Source: DASXYG01 sp036502625
Lineage (GTDB): Bacteria > Actinomycetota > Actinomycetes > Streptosporangiales > Streptosporangiaceae
Direction: 5' to 3'
Assembly (NCBI GenBank): GCA_036502625.1
Contig: DASXYG010000113.1
Span: 1 to 21,227, forward strand
DNA length: 21,227 nt
Numbering within the stretch: position 1 is the stretch's first letter; each line of letters begins with the position of its first letter. The translations under genes were made by a program, and so were the position numbers. The notes beneath the pieces are model-generated. The model was not told the origin of the DNA and searched no databases. It saw nothing but the letters and a program-made list of their open reading frames with translations. Of the stretch, positions 6,307-13,934 are shown piece by piece.

Positions 6307-7734
6307 ATGACGACGGCGAGCGGGGACACCGTTCCCGCCCAGGAGCCGAGCGACGCCGAGCTGCTCGGCCGTTGCCGGGCCGGTGAGGACTCCGAGGCGT
6401 TCGAAGGGCTCTACCAACGGCACGCCGAGTCCGCGAAGCGGCTGGCCCGGCGGCTGACCAGGGACCGCGACCGCGCCGACGACCTGGTGGCGGAGGCGTT
6501 CACCCGGGTCCTCGCGGCGATCCACAAGGGGAACGGGCCCGACCTGGCCTTCCGCGCGTACCTCCTGACGGTGGTGCGCAACGTGGCCACCGAGTGGGCG
6601 ATGAAGGACAAACGGATCACGCTAGTCGAGGGCTACGACGCCCTGGAGCGGCCGACCGGCGACGACGACCCGGTGATCGCGCGCACCGAGCGCGACTTCG
6701 CCGCGAAGGCGTTCGCCGGGCTGCCCGAGCGGTGGCAGGCGGTGCTGTGGCACACCGAGGTCGAGGGCGAGAGCCCGGCGGCGATCGCGCCGCTGCTCGG
6801 CCTCTCGCCGAACGCCGTGGCCGCGCTGGCGCTGCGCGCGCGTGAGGGCCTGCGCCAGGAGTACCTCCGCGCGCACATGTCGCAGGACACACCGCAGCCG
6901 TGCCGCGACTACGCCGACCGCCTCGCCCGCCACGCGCGCGGGCGGCTCGGCCGGGGGCGGCGCGCGCTGGAGTCCCACCTCGACGACTGCGCGCGCTGCA
7001 CCGACCTGTACGCCGAGCTCGTGCAGGCCAACACCGGCCTGGGCGCGCTCATCGGCGTGGCGGTGCTCGGCCCGCTCGCGGCGGCGTACGGCACGGCGGA
7101 GACCGCCGCGGGCACGACCTCGGTGTCCGGCGGCGCGGGCCTGTGGCTGGCCCGGCTGCGGCCGCGCGGCAGCACCGGCACGGCGGTGGCCGCGGGCGCC
7201 GCGGTCGTGGTGGTGGCCGCGGGCGCGTTCGCGGCCGTACGGCTCGCCTCGGCCGACGCGCCCACGCACACCTCGGCCGCGCCCGTCGCGCGCAACGGCG
7301 GCGGCCAGAACGGGGGCAACGGGGGCAACGGCGGCGGCGGTACGGGCGGCGGCAACAAGCCCGCCAAGCCCGGCCACCACAGCGCGCCGAACCACCACGC
7401 CGCCAAGCCGGGCGGCCCGCCCGCGCCGGCCACCACGCCGCAGTCCCGTTCGTCCGCGCCCGCCCCCAAGCCGTCCGCGGCTCCCCCGTCGACCGCCCCG
7501 ACCCACGCGCCCCCGAAGCACCGCGCGCCGAACCCGCCCGCCCCCGCGCGCACCACCCCGCCGCACACCCCGGCACCCCGCCCCACCCACACCACGCCGG
7601 CGCCCCCGGCGGTCACCCCGACCCGCCCGTCCCTGCCGACCCCGACGATCACCTGCGTCTGGCAGAACCCCTGGTGCCTGTGGCCCGGCCAACACCAGCC
7701 CAGCCCGTCGCTGCCCGGCGCCTCCCCGCACTAG
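6307..7734 (+). CDS. ECF sigma factor fused to zinc-binding anti-sigma module and membrane tail
   Basis: A 475-residue one-piece regulator. Sigma region 2 lies at about 17-100 (ELLGRCRAGEDSEAFEGLYQ ... DDLVAEAFTRV) and region 4 at about 135-190 (GLPERWQAVLWHTEVEGES, then the helix-turn-helix LLGLSPNAVAALALRAREG). It is followed by a zf-HC2-like segment with H224-x3-C228-x2-C231, the ZAS pattern of anti-sigma factors. Hydrophobic stretches lie at 247-261 (weak) and 292-313 (strong). Beyond them is a long Gly-, His- and Pro/Thr-rich tail ending with two cysteines, C450 and C457. Arg283, 285 and 287 before the strong segment suggest N-in/C-out with one membrane pass. The sigma part would thus be held at the membrane until released. 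ATG 6307 has GGGGGGA (6294-6300); a GTG at 6292 is in frame but poorer. Fused sigma/anti-sigma ECF groups (ECF52-like) exist in actinobacteria; the exact group is not determined. Confidence 0.88.
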   Translation: MTTASGDTVPAQEPSDAELLGRCRAGEDSEAFEGLYQRHAESAKRLARRLTRDRDRADDLVAEAFTRVLAAIHKGNGPDLAFRAYLLTVVRNVATEWAMKDKRITLVEGYDALERPTGDDDPVIARTERDFAAKAFAGLPERWQAVLWHTEVEGESPAAIAPLLGLSPNAVAALALRAREGLRQEYLRAHMSQDTPQPCRDYADRLARHARGRLGRGRRALESHLDDCARCTDLYAELVQANTGLGALIGVAVLGPLAAAYGTAETAAGTTSVSGGAGLWLARLRPRGSTGTAVAAGAAVVVVAAGAFAAVRLASADAPTHTSAAPVARNGGGQNGGNGGNGGGGTGGGNKPAKPGHHSAPNHHAAKPGGPPAPATTPQSRSSAPAPKPSAAPPSTAPTHAPPKHRAPNPPAPARTTPPHTPAPRPTHTTPAPPAVTPTRPSLPTPTITCVWQNPWCLWPGQHQPSPSLPGASPH

Positions 7735-7774
7735 CCCCGCCGCCTGCCCGCCGCCGGCACGGCTGCCCGGCGTC

Positions 7775-7789
7775 GACCGGTAGCCGGTC
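7775..7789. terminator. Small hairpin between convergent genes
   Basis: GACCGG-TAG-CCGGTC (7775-7789) is a perfect 6-bp stem with a 3-nt loop. It sits between the sigma factor stop and the convergent serine hydrolase, whose last stop-codon bases it overlaps. There is no T-run, so a terminator role is only possible. The rest of 7735-7787 holds nothing else recognisable. Confidence 0.3.
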
Positions 7790-8675
7790 AGTGGCGGAGG
7801 GACTCGACGGCGAGGTGGGCGGCCGTGCCGATGACGGCGTCGGCGGCCGGGAGGACCGCTACGGGGCGGAACGCGCGGGTGAACACGGCTACGGCGTAGC
7901 GGCCGCCGTCCGGGTACTCCACCACGCCCACCTCGCAGCGCAGCGTGGGCAGCGTGCCGGTCTTGCCGCTCACGCGGACGTCGTCGTACGGGAAGCCGGA
8001 CGCGAGGCGGTGCGGCCAGACCTGGAGGCCGAACAGCCGCCGCATCGCCGCGCAGCCCTCGGCGGGCGCGGCCTCGTCGTTCCAGATCAGGGCCAGGAGG
8101 CGGGTCAGCTCGCGCGGGGTGCTGTGGCTCGTGCGCGCGGGGTCGAGGGCGCTCAGGCGGGCGAGCGTGCCGGGTTCGTCCAGCTTGGGCCAGAGGTCGG
8201 TGTACGCGGTGATGCCGGCGTCGGCGAGCAGGGAGTCGTGGAGGTCCCGGCCGTTGCCGAGGACGCGGGTCGCGCCGAGGCCGAGGTGGTCCATGGTGGC
8301 GTTGACGGCCGCGGCGCCGCCCACGCGGTCGTACAGGACGTCGGCCGCGGTGTTGTCGCTGACGGTGATCATGAGGCAGGCGAGGTCGCGCAGGGACAGG
8401 CGCACGTCGTCGAGCATCGCCGACACGCCCGTCGGGCCCGCCGACCGTACGTCCGCGGGCACCGTGACCTGCTCGGTGGGGCTGAGGTCGCCGCGGGCGG
8501 CCATGCGCTGGAACGTGACGAGCAGCGGCACCTTGAACACAGAGGCGAGGACCACCGGGTCGTCGGCGCGGACGCCGATCTCGCGGCCGGTGTCGAGGTC
8601 GCGGACGTGCAGGTGGCCGTGCACGCCCGCGTCGGCGAACGCGGCCTCCACGCGCGCGGCCGTCGGGCGGCTCAT
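7788..8675 (-). CDS. Class A beta-lactamase-fold serine hydrolase
   Basis: A 295-residue penicillin-binding-fold hydrolase. Seen: the nucleophile motif S45-V-F-K48 (SxxK), the S106-D-N108 motif, and K238-T-G240. The sequence between the SDN motif and about residue 200 contains no E-x-x-L-N omega-loop motif. The deacylating glutamate of true class A beta-lactamases is therefore not recognisable. No signal peptide is evident; the protein starts with a polar segment (MSRPTAARVEAAF). It may be an esterase, amidase or acyl-trapping protein in the cytoplasm rather than an antibiotic resistance enzyme. ATG 8675 overlaps the LysR stop by 4 nt (ATGA), indicating coupling to the LysR gene, which presumably controls it. 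The annotation 'beta-lactamase' by homology would be plausible but misleading. Confidence 0.82.
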   Translation of the reverse strand: MSRPTAARVEAAFADAGVHGHLHVRDLDTGREIGVRADDPVVLASVFKVPLLVTFQRMAARGDLSPTEQVTVPADVRSAGPTGVSAMLDDVRLSLRDLACLMITVSDNTAADVLYDRVGGAAAVNATMDHLGLGATRVLGNGRDLHDSLLADAGITAYTDLWPKLDEPGTLARLSALDPARTSHSTPRELTRLLALIWNDEAAPAEGCAAMRRLFGLQVWPHRLASGFPYDDVRVSGKTGTLPTLRCEVGVVEYPDGGRYAVAVFTRAFRPVAVLPAADAVIGTAAHLAVESLRH

Positions 8676-9619
8676 GCGAGGAATCCCGACGCGGGGCGCG
8701 TGACGACCCGGCGTGCCGGGGTGGTGTCGAGCGGGGTCATGGCGGCTTCTCCGAGGAGGACGGCGGTGGCCACCGATTCGAAGTCGGCGACGGCTTCCCG
8801 GTCGGCGACGCCCACGCGATGGGCGCAGGACGTACGCCAGGTGAGCGGCGCGCCCGCGAGCGGCCGCCACGCGACCTCGGGCGGTGCGGCGGCGCGCGGC
8901 GCGAGCGCGACGGCGGTGCCGGCCAGCACCAGCCCCGCCGCGAACTGCGGCTGCCTTGCCTCGTGCACGGCCGGCGGGTCGTAGCCGTGGCGGCGGCACG
9001 CGGTGAGCAGGTCGTCGTGCGCGCCCGGCGCGTCCGTACGGGGGAACACGACGAGGTCGCGGCCGGCGAGGTCGGCCAGGTGGACGGGTTCGGGCCCGGC
9101 GGCGGGCGGCAGGAGCACGCCGAGCGGCTGTACCAGCATCGGGCCGAGCGCCAGGCCGCGGGTGTCGCAGGGGTGGCGGACGATGCCGGCGTCGAGCGCG
9201 GTGTCGGCGAGCGCCTGGACCTGCTCGGAGGTCGGGATCTCGCGCAGTTCCAGCCGGAGGTCGGGGCGGCGCTCGCCGAACTCGGCGATCAGCGCGGCGA
9301 CGACCGCTCCGCCGAGGTCCGGCGGCAGGCCCGCGCGGAGGGTGCCCGCGGCGCCGCGTTCGGCGCGTTCGGCGAGCGTGGAGATGTGCTCGGCGCGCGC
9401 GATCAGGTCACGCGCCTCGTCCAGCAGCAGCCGCCCCGCCGCGGTCAGCTCCACCCGCCGCGACGACCGCTCGAACAGCGCGACCCCCAGCTCCTTCTCG
9501 AGCCGCTGGATGCGCTGGCTCAACGGCGGCTGCGCCATTCCGAGCCGCTCCGCCGCATGCCCGAAGTGCAACTCCTCGGCCACCACGACGAAGCAGGTCA
9601 GATGCCCGACCAGGTTCAC
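8672..9619 (-). CDS. LysR-family transcriptional regulator
   Basis: A 315-residue LysR regulator: the N-terminal winged helix LHFGHAAERLGMAQPPLSQR (17-36) and IQRLEKELGVALFERSSRRV (37-56), then the linker helix and a C-terminal periplasmic-binding-like effector domain from about residue 90. The start is GTG 9619, with AGGA about 9 nt upstream. Its stop overlaps the start of the serine hydrolase by 4 nt, so the regulator and hydrolase form a coupled pair on one strand, unlike the usual divergent ampR-ampC layout. The response-regulator gene ends 48 nt upstream on the same strand, so read-through from the kinase/regulator unit is possible. No palindrome clean enough to name as the LysR box is visible in that short gap. 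Confidence 0.92.
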   Translation of the reverse strand: MNLVGHLTCFVVVAEELHFGHAAERLGMAQPPLSQRIQRLEKELGVALFERSSRRVELTAAGRLLLDEARDLIARAEHISTLAERAERGAAGTLRAGLPPDLGGAVVAALIAEFGERRPDLRLELREIPTSEQVQALADTALDAGIVRHPCDTRGLALGPMLVQPLGVLLPPAAGPEPVHLADLAGRDLVVFPRTDAPGAHDDLLTACRRHGYDPPAVHEARQPQFAAGLVLAGTAVALAPRAAAPPEVAWRPLAGAPLTWRTSCAHRVGVADREAVADFESVATAVLLGEAAMTPLDTTPARRVVTRPASGFLA

Positions 9620-9667
9620 GGTCCCGGATCCTAACCGCCCGGACGGGGTGCGGCGTGCGCGCGGGGG

Positions 9668-10324
9668 TCAGGTACGGGTGCCCGCGAGGCCCGTCTCGTA
9701 CGCGATGATCACGAGCTGGACGCGGTCGCGGGCGCCGAGCTTGGTGAGCAGGCGGGCGACGTGGGCCTTGGCCGTGGCGACCGTGATCGTCAGGTCAGCG
9801 GCGATCTCGGCGTTGGACATGCCGCGGCCGACCAGGGTCAGGACCTCGCGTTCGCGGCCGGTCACGGCGGACAGGGCGCGCGGCTCGGGGGCGGGCGGGC
9901 GCGTTTCGGCGAACCGGGCGATCAGGCGGCGGGTGACGCTCGGGGCGATCAGGGCGTCGCCCGCGGCGACCACCCGGATGGCCGCGATGATGTCCTCCAG
10001 CGCCATGTCCTTGACCAGGAAGCCGCTGGCGCCGGCGCGCAGCGCGCCGTACACGTGGTCGTCCTCGTCGAACGTCGTGAGCATGAGGACGTGCGGCGGG
10101 TCGCCGGACGCGGTGAGGCGCCGGGTGGCCTCGATGCCGTCCATGCCGGGCATCCGGATGTCCATCATGACGACGTCCGGGCGTACGGCCTCGACGAGAC
10201 GGAGCGTCTCGTCGCCCGATCCCGCCTCGCCCACGACCTCCAGGCCCGGGGTGTCGGCGATGAGGGTGCTCAGGCCGCTGCGGATGAGCGGCTGGTCGTC
10301 GGCCAGGACGACGCGGATCGTCAT
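9668..10324 (-). CDS. NarL/LuxR-family response regulator
   Basis: A 218-residue two-component output protein. The receiver domain spans 1-120, with acidic pair D9/D10, phosphoacceptor D55 in VVMMDIRMPGMDG, the conserved LTTF Thr, and the FLVKD lysine. The C-terminal LuxR-type helix-turn-helix lies at about 150-215 (LTLVGRGMSNAEIAADLTIT, then VATAKAHVARLLTKLGARDR). All phosphorylation residues are present. ATG 10324 overlaps the kinase stop by 4 nt (ATGA), so it is coupled to and presumably phosphorylated by that kinase. Likely targets include its own operon and the divergent hydrolase operon starting at 11632. That target assignment is inference from layout only. Confidence 0.95.
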   Translation of the reverse strand: MTIRVVLADDQPLIRSGLSTLIADTPGLEVVGEAGSGDETLRLVEAVRPDVVMMDIRMPGMDGIEATRRLTASGDPPHVLMLTTFDEDDHVYGALRAGASGFLVKDMALEDIIAAIRVVAAGDALIAPSVTRRLIARFAETRPPAPEPRALSAVTGREREVLTLVGRGMSNAEIAADLTITVATAKAHVARLLTKLGARDRVQLVIIAYETGLAGTRT

Positions 10325-11508
10325 GGCGCGTCCGCCGGCACGGGGATGCGCGCGGCCACCCGGAACCCGCCGCCGGGGCGCGGCCCGGCGGAGAACGCGC
10401 CGCTCAGCAGGGTGATCCGCTCCCGCATGCCGGGGATGCCGTAGCCCGATCCGCCGGGGTGCCCGGCCCCGCCCCCGCCGTCGTCGGTGATCTCGACGGA
10501 CAGCTCGGCCGCGCCGCGGTCGACGGTAACCGCACAGCTCGCGGCGCCGGAGTGGCGGACCACGTTGGTCAGCGACTCCTGGATGACGCGGTACGCGGAC
10601 AGGTCGATGTCCGGCGGCAGCGGCGCGCGGTCGCCGTGCCAGCGGACGTCGACCCGTACGCCCGCGTCGCGCGACCGCGTGACCAGGGCGTCGAGGTCGG
10701 CCAGGCCGGGCGCCGGGGCGGTGGGGGCCGACTCGGGGTCGGTACGGCGGAGGGCGCCGAGCATGCGGCGCAGCCCGGCGAGGGTGTCGCGGCTGGTCTC
10801 CTCGATCGTGGCGAGCGCGTCGCGCGCGGCCGCGGGCCGCGTCTCGATGACCCGGCCGCCCACGCCCGCCTGGATGGCGATGACGCCGATGCTGTGCGCG
10901 ATCATGTCGTGCAGCTCGCGGGCGATGCGCAGCCGCTCGGCCTGGACGGCCTCGTGGGCGGCCTGCGCGCGGCGCGCCTCCGTGAACTGGCGGCGCTGGC
11001 GCACCGAGTGGCCGACCACCCAGACGGTGACCGTGCCGAGGACGACCGCGAGGAGCGCGTTCGCGAGGTCGTACATATGCGGGAAGGCCGCGTACGAGGC
11101 GAGCTGCACGGCGAGCGCCGCGCCGGCGACCGCGATCGAGATCGCGCGCGGCCGGACGGCCGCGACGTAGCCCACGCCGAGGTCGGCGAGCACCGTCTCG
11201 ATGATCCCGAGTTGGCCGGTGATGCCGTCGGCGAGGGGGTTGCGGACGATCGCCGACAGGACGACCAGGCCCGCGGACATCGCCAGCAGCACCGGCAGCG
11301 GATGGCGGCGCAGCCGGGCGAGCGGCAGCGCGACGACGACGATCGGCATCAGGTAGCGGGACCCGAACGGCGGGTGGAACACCCCGCCGCCGCCCGCCCC
11401 GACGACCGCGAACAGGACGAACGGGTACACGACGGCGCCACACCACGCCAGGGCCGTGCCGAGCCGGGCGGGCACGACGAGTCGAGGCGGGCTCGGCGCG
11501 GAGGACAT
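10321..11508 (-). CDS. Membrane sensor histidine kinase (HisKA_3 type)
   Basis: A 395-residue kinase. The N-terminal half carries about five hydrophobic segments (roughly 18-38, 52-66, 71-88, 104-140, 150-168), typical of small actinobacterial NarL-partner kinases with an integral membrane sensor and no extracellular domain. The dimerisation/phosphoacceptor motif is RIARELHDMIAHSIG, with H200 followed by D201. The HATPase_c domain shows VIQESLTNVVRHSGA (N box) and GYGIPGMRERI (G box). ATG 11508 has no Shine-Dalgarno sequence. TACGAT lies 6 nt before the ATG and could place the transcript start on the ATG itself, i.e. a leaderless mRNA. The stop overlaps the response regulator start by 4 nt. 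The gene diverges from the DUF1023 hydrolase operon across 123 bp. Confidence 0.93.
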   Translation of the reverse strand: MSSAPSPPRLVVPARLGTALAWCGAVVYPFVLFAVVGAGGGGVFHPPFGSRYLMPIVVVALPLARLRRHPLPVLLAMSAGLVVLSAIVRNPLADGITGQLGIIETVLADLGVGYVAAVRPRAISIAVAGAALAVQLASYAAFPHMYDLANALLAVVLGTVTVWVVGHSVRQRRQFTEARRAQAAHEAVQAERLRIARELHDMIAHSIGVIAIQAGVGGRVIETRPAAARDALATIEETSRDTLAGLRRMLGALRRTDPESAPTAPAPGLADLDALVTRSRDAGVRVDVRWHGDRAPLPPDIDLSAYRVIQESLTNVVRHSGAASCAVTVDRGAAELSVEITDDGGGGAGHPGGSGYGIPGMRERITLLSGAFSAGPRPGGGFRVAARIPVPADAP

Positions 11509-11514
11509 GCCGCG

Positions 11515-11520
11515 ATCGTA
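11515..11520 (-). promoter_or_regulatory. Candidate -10 box for leaderless kinase mRNA
   Basis: TACGAT on the minus strand fits the TAnnnT -10 pattern and is separated by 6 nt (CGCGGC) from the kinase ATG. Transcription would then begin at or next to the A of the start codon. This agrees with the lack of a ribosome binding site. The -35 region is not convincing. Confidence 0.4.
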
Positions 11521-11539
11521 CGGTCCCGCGCCGCGCCCG

Positions 11540-11598
11540 GCATCGGCCGCCAGGCGTACGCCCGCAGGCCACCACGGGTGTGCTCGCCGGGCCGATGC
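11540..11598. promoter_or_regulatory. Inverted repeat pair in kinase/hydrolase divergent region
   Basis: GCATCGGCC at 11540-11548 and its exact reverse complement GGCCGATGC at 11590-11598 lie 50 bp apart, start to start, which is near five helical turns. A 10-bp palindrome GGCGTACGCC (11553-11562) lies between them. The pair occupies the control space shared by the two-component genes and the DUF1023 operon, so it is a candidate response-regulator site. A chance match is possible in such GC-rich DNA. Confidence 0.35.
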
Positions 11599-11631
11599 GC
11601 GGGCGGGTGTCGTGGCGGGAGCGTTTCCCGG

Positions 11632-12705
11632 GTGATCGGGAGCAGGCATCTGAGCAAGGGGGCCGCGGCGCGGGCCCTGGTGGCCGGGGTGGTGGCCCTC
11701 GGGCCCGCCGCCGGGACGCTGCTGGCGGCGCCGGCGGCCGTACGGGCCGAGGCGCCGGCGGGGGCGGGCGCGTGGCGTGCGGATCCGCGGGGGCTGCCGG
11801 ATCCGGTGGGGGCGGGGCCGCGCGAGGTGCGGCGGTTCTGGGCGGGGGCCGGGGGCGGCGAGCGGCGGGCGCTGACCGCGGCGTACCCCGGGGTGGTGGG
11901 GTGCTTGGACGGGACGCCCGTACGGCTGCGGTACGCGGCGAACGCGCGGGCCATGCGGGCGGCGGGGGCGCCGTACCGGGACGCGGCCGGGCAATACCTG
12001 CTGTTCGACGCGCGGGGTGCCGGGCGGGTGGCGGAGGTGTTCGGCGACCTCGCGGCGGCGGACCGGATCGCCGTGCTGGTGCCGGGGGCGGGCGATCACG
12101 GGACGAACTTCTGGCGCGGGGTGGGCGGCAAGCGGTTCAGGTCCCCGGCCGTCCAGGCGCGCGACCTGTACGCGGCGGGGACGGCTGACATGGGCGCGGC
12201 GCGGGCGGAGCGGTTCGCGGTGGTGGCGTGGCTGGGGTACGCGCCGCCGCGGGCGCTCGACCAGGCCGCGTTTCGGGAGGACCGGGCGCGCGACGGGGCG
12301 CGGGCGCTGGTGCGGTTCGTACGCGGGCTGGCGGTGGTGCGGCCGCGCGCGACCGTCGCGCTGCTGGGGCACAGCTACGGGTCCACGGTCATCGGGCTCG
12401 CCGCGCGGCGGCTTCCGGCGCGGGTGACCGACATCGCGGCGTTCGGCAGCCCGGGGATGGGGGTGCCGGACGCCAGGGCGCTGGGCACGCGGGCGCGGGT
12501 GTGGGCGGCGGAGTCTCCGCGGGACGTGATGCGGTGGGTGCCGGGCGTGCGGGTGCTGGGCCTCGGCCACGGGACCAAGCCCGCCGACCCGTCCTTCGGC
12601 GCCCGGGTTTTCGCCACCGGGGACGTCGACCATGACCATTACCTCGCCCCGGGCACCGTGTCCCTGCGCCACCTCGCACGCATCGCGGCGGAGGGCGCGG
12701 CGTGA
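11632..12705 (+). CDS. Secreted alpha/beta hydrolase, DUF1023 family
   Basis: A 357-residue hydrolase. It begins with a signal peptide: positive HLSKGAAAR start, hydrophobic core to about 34, and an A-x-A-like end near VRA-EAP at 37-41. The hydrolase part shows VLVPGAGDHGTNFWRG at 148-163, VVAWLGY at 197-203, the nucleophile elbow G246-H-S248-Y-G-S, FGSPGMGV at 271-278, and an acidic/His-rich end DVDHDHY at 331-337 that could supply the catalytic His. This order matches DUF1023 (Pfam alpha/beta hydrolase) proteins of actinobacteria, whose substrates are mostly unknown. The start is GTG 11632, with GGGAG 10 nt upstream. It is the first gene of a three-gene unit, overlapping the acyltransferase by 4 nt. 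Secretion suggests action on envelope or extracellular esters. Confidence 0.85.
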   Translation: MIGSRHLSKGAAARALVAGVVALGPAAGTLLAAPAAVRAEAPAGAGAWRADPRGLPDPVGAGPREVRRFWAGAGGGERRALTAAYPGVVGCLDGTPVRLRYAANARAMRAAGAPYRDAAGQYLLFDARGAGRVAEVFGDLAAADRIAVLVPGAGDHGTNFWRGVGGKRFRSPAVQARDLYAAGTADMGAARAERFAVVAWLGYAPPRALDQAAFREDRARDGARALVRFVRGLAVVRPRATVALLGHSYGSTVIGLAARRLPARVTDIAAFGSPGMGVPDARALGTRARVWAAESPRDVMRWVPGVRVLGLGHGTKPADPSFGARVFATGDVDHDHYLAPGTVSLRHLARIAAEGAA

Positions 12706-13934
12706 GGGTGCCCGGCCGCCCGGATCGCGGTGGCCCGCGCCGCGAGGTGGGCGGCGTGAGCAAGGCGGGCGGGTGGGCGGCGCGGGTGGACGCGGGGACG
12801 CCCGCGAGCCGGGATCGGACGGTGGACGCGCTGCGGGCCCTCGCGATCGTGGGCGTGGTGCTGGGGCACTGGCTGGTGTCGGCCGTGGTGCGGGATCCGG
12901 GCGGGGTGGGGGCCGTGCACGGGGACAGCCCGCTGGTGTACCGGCCCGGTCTGGCGCCGGTGAGCTGGGGGTTGCAGAGCCTCGGGCCGTTCTTCTTCGC
13001 GGGCGGGTTCGCGGCGGCGCTGGGCGCGCGGGGGCGGCGGGCGTGGCCGTGGCTGCGGGGGCGGGCCGTACGGCTCGGGGTTCCCGTGGTGGCGATGGGG
13101 GCGGTGTGGGCCGCGGGCGGGTGGCTGCTCGGGGTGGTGGGGGCGCCGTACAGCACGCGGCACCTCGTGCGGTCGCTCGTGACGCATCCGCTGTGGTTCC
13201 TGCTCGTGTACCTGGTGCTGACGGCGCTGACACCGGTGCTGCGCATGGCCGTGGCGCGGGTCGGCGCCTGGGCGGCCGTTCCGCCGCTGCTGGTCGTGGC
13301 CGCGGTGGACGCGGTACGGGCGAGTGAGGCGCCGCCGGGGTGGGTGGTGGGTCTGGATGCGGTGGCCGGGTGGGCGGTGCCGTACGTGCTGGGGGTGGCG
13401 CTGGCCGGTGGGCGGCTGTCCGGGCGTGCGGGGGTGCCGCTGATGGGGGCGGGGGTGGCCGGTGGCGCGGTGCTGGTGGTGGCCGCCGGGTATCCGGTGA
13501 GCGCGGTGGGGGTGCCGGGGGTGGGGTGGTCGAATTTGGATCCGCCGTCGCTGTTCGCGATGGCGCTCGCGGCGGTGCAGGTCGGGGCGTTCCTGTGGCT
13601 GCGGCCGCGGCTGGCCCGGGCGCTGCGGCGGCCTGCCGTGTGGGCGCCTGTGGTGGTGCTGAACCTGGTCGCCATGACGGTGTACTGCTGGCATCAGTCG
13701 GCGTTGCTGCTGGTCACGTTCGCGGGGCTGCCGTTCGGTGCGCCGGCGGGGCTGCTCGACGCGCCGGACGGCGGCTGGCCGCTGGCGCGGCTGGGCTGGC
13801 TGCCAGTGTTCGCGGGGGTGCTCGCCGTGCTGTGCCTGGTTTTCCACAGGTTCGAGAACGGCCGGGAGATGAGTTCCGCCCGTCCGTACGGTCGTACAGG
13901 TGGGACATCGGCAACGGACGAGGAGCGGCGATGA
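12702..13934 (+). CDS. Membrane acyltransferase, AT3 family
   Basis: A 410-residue integral membrane protein of the acyltransferase-3 family, which moves acyl groups across or at the membrane onto sugars, lipids or peptides. The family hallmark R-x10-H is present as R45 and H56 within VDALRALAIVGVVLGHWLVS. About ten hydrophobic segments follow, including HPLWFLLVYLVLTAL and VVLNLVAMTVYCWHQ. The start is GTG 12702: GGAGGG at 12690-12695 is correctly spaced and the codon overlaps the upstream stop (GTGA). A second GTG at 12756 is possible but less favoured. Its stop overlaps the next start by 4 nt (ATGA). It lies between two hydrolases, so an acylation/deacylation pathway on an envelope compound is a reasonable inference. 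The acceptor is unknown. Confidence 0.87.
   Translation: MRVPGRPDRGGPRREVGGVSKAGGWAARVDAGTPASRDRTVDALRALAIVGVVLGHWLVSAVVRDPGGVGAVHGDSPLVYRPGLAPVSWGLQSLGPFFFAGGFAAALGARGRRAWPWLRGRAVRLGVPVVAMGAVWAAGGWLLGVVGAPYSTRHLVRSLVTHPLWFLLVYLVLTALTPVLRMAVARVGAWAAVPPLLVVAAVDAVRASEAPPGWVVGLDAVAGWAVPYVLGVALAGGRLSGRAGVPLMGAGVAGGAVLVVAAGYPVSAVGVPGVGWSNLDPPSLFAMALAAVQVGAFLWLRPRLARALRRPAVWAPVVVLNLVAMTVYCWHQSALLLVTFAGLPFGAPAGLLDAPDGGWPLARLGWLPVFAGVLAVLCLVFHRFENGREMSSARPYGRTGGTSATDEERR

Noticed and set aside
7788..8675. Class A beta-lactamase resistance gene
   Set aside because: The SxxK, SDN and KTG motifs fit the fold, but the deacylating Glu motif and an export signal are not seen, so the resistance label is not supported.
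12639..13847. 402-residue His/Arg/Pro-rich minus-strand frame
   Set aside because: Shadow of the acyltransferase gene, whose R-x10-H motif and membrane helices are clear.
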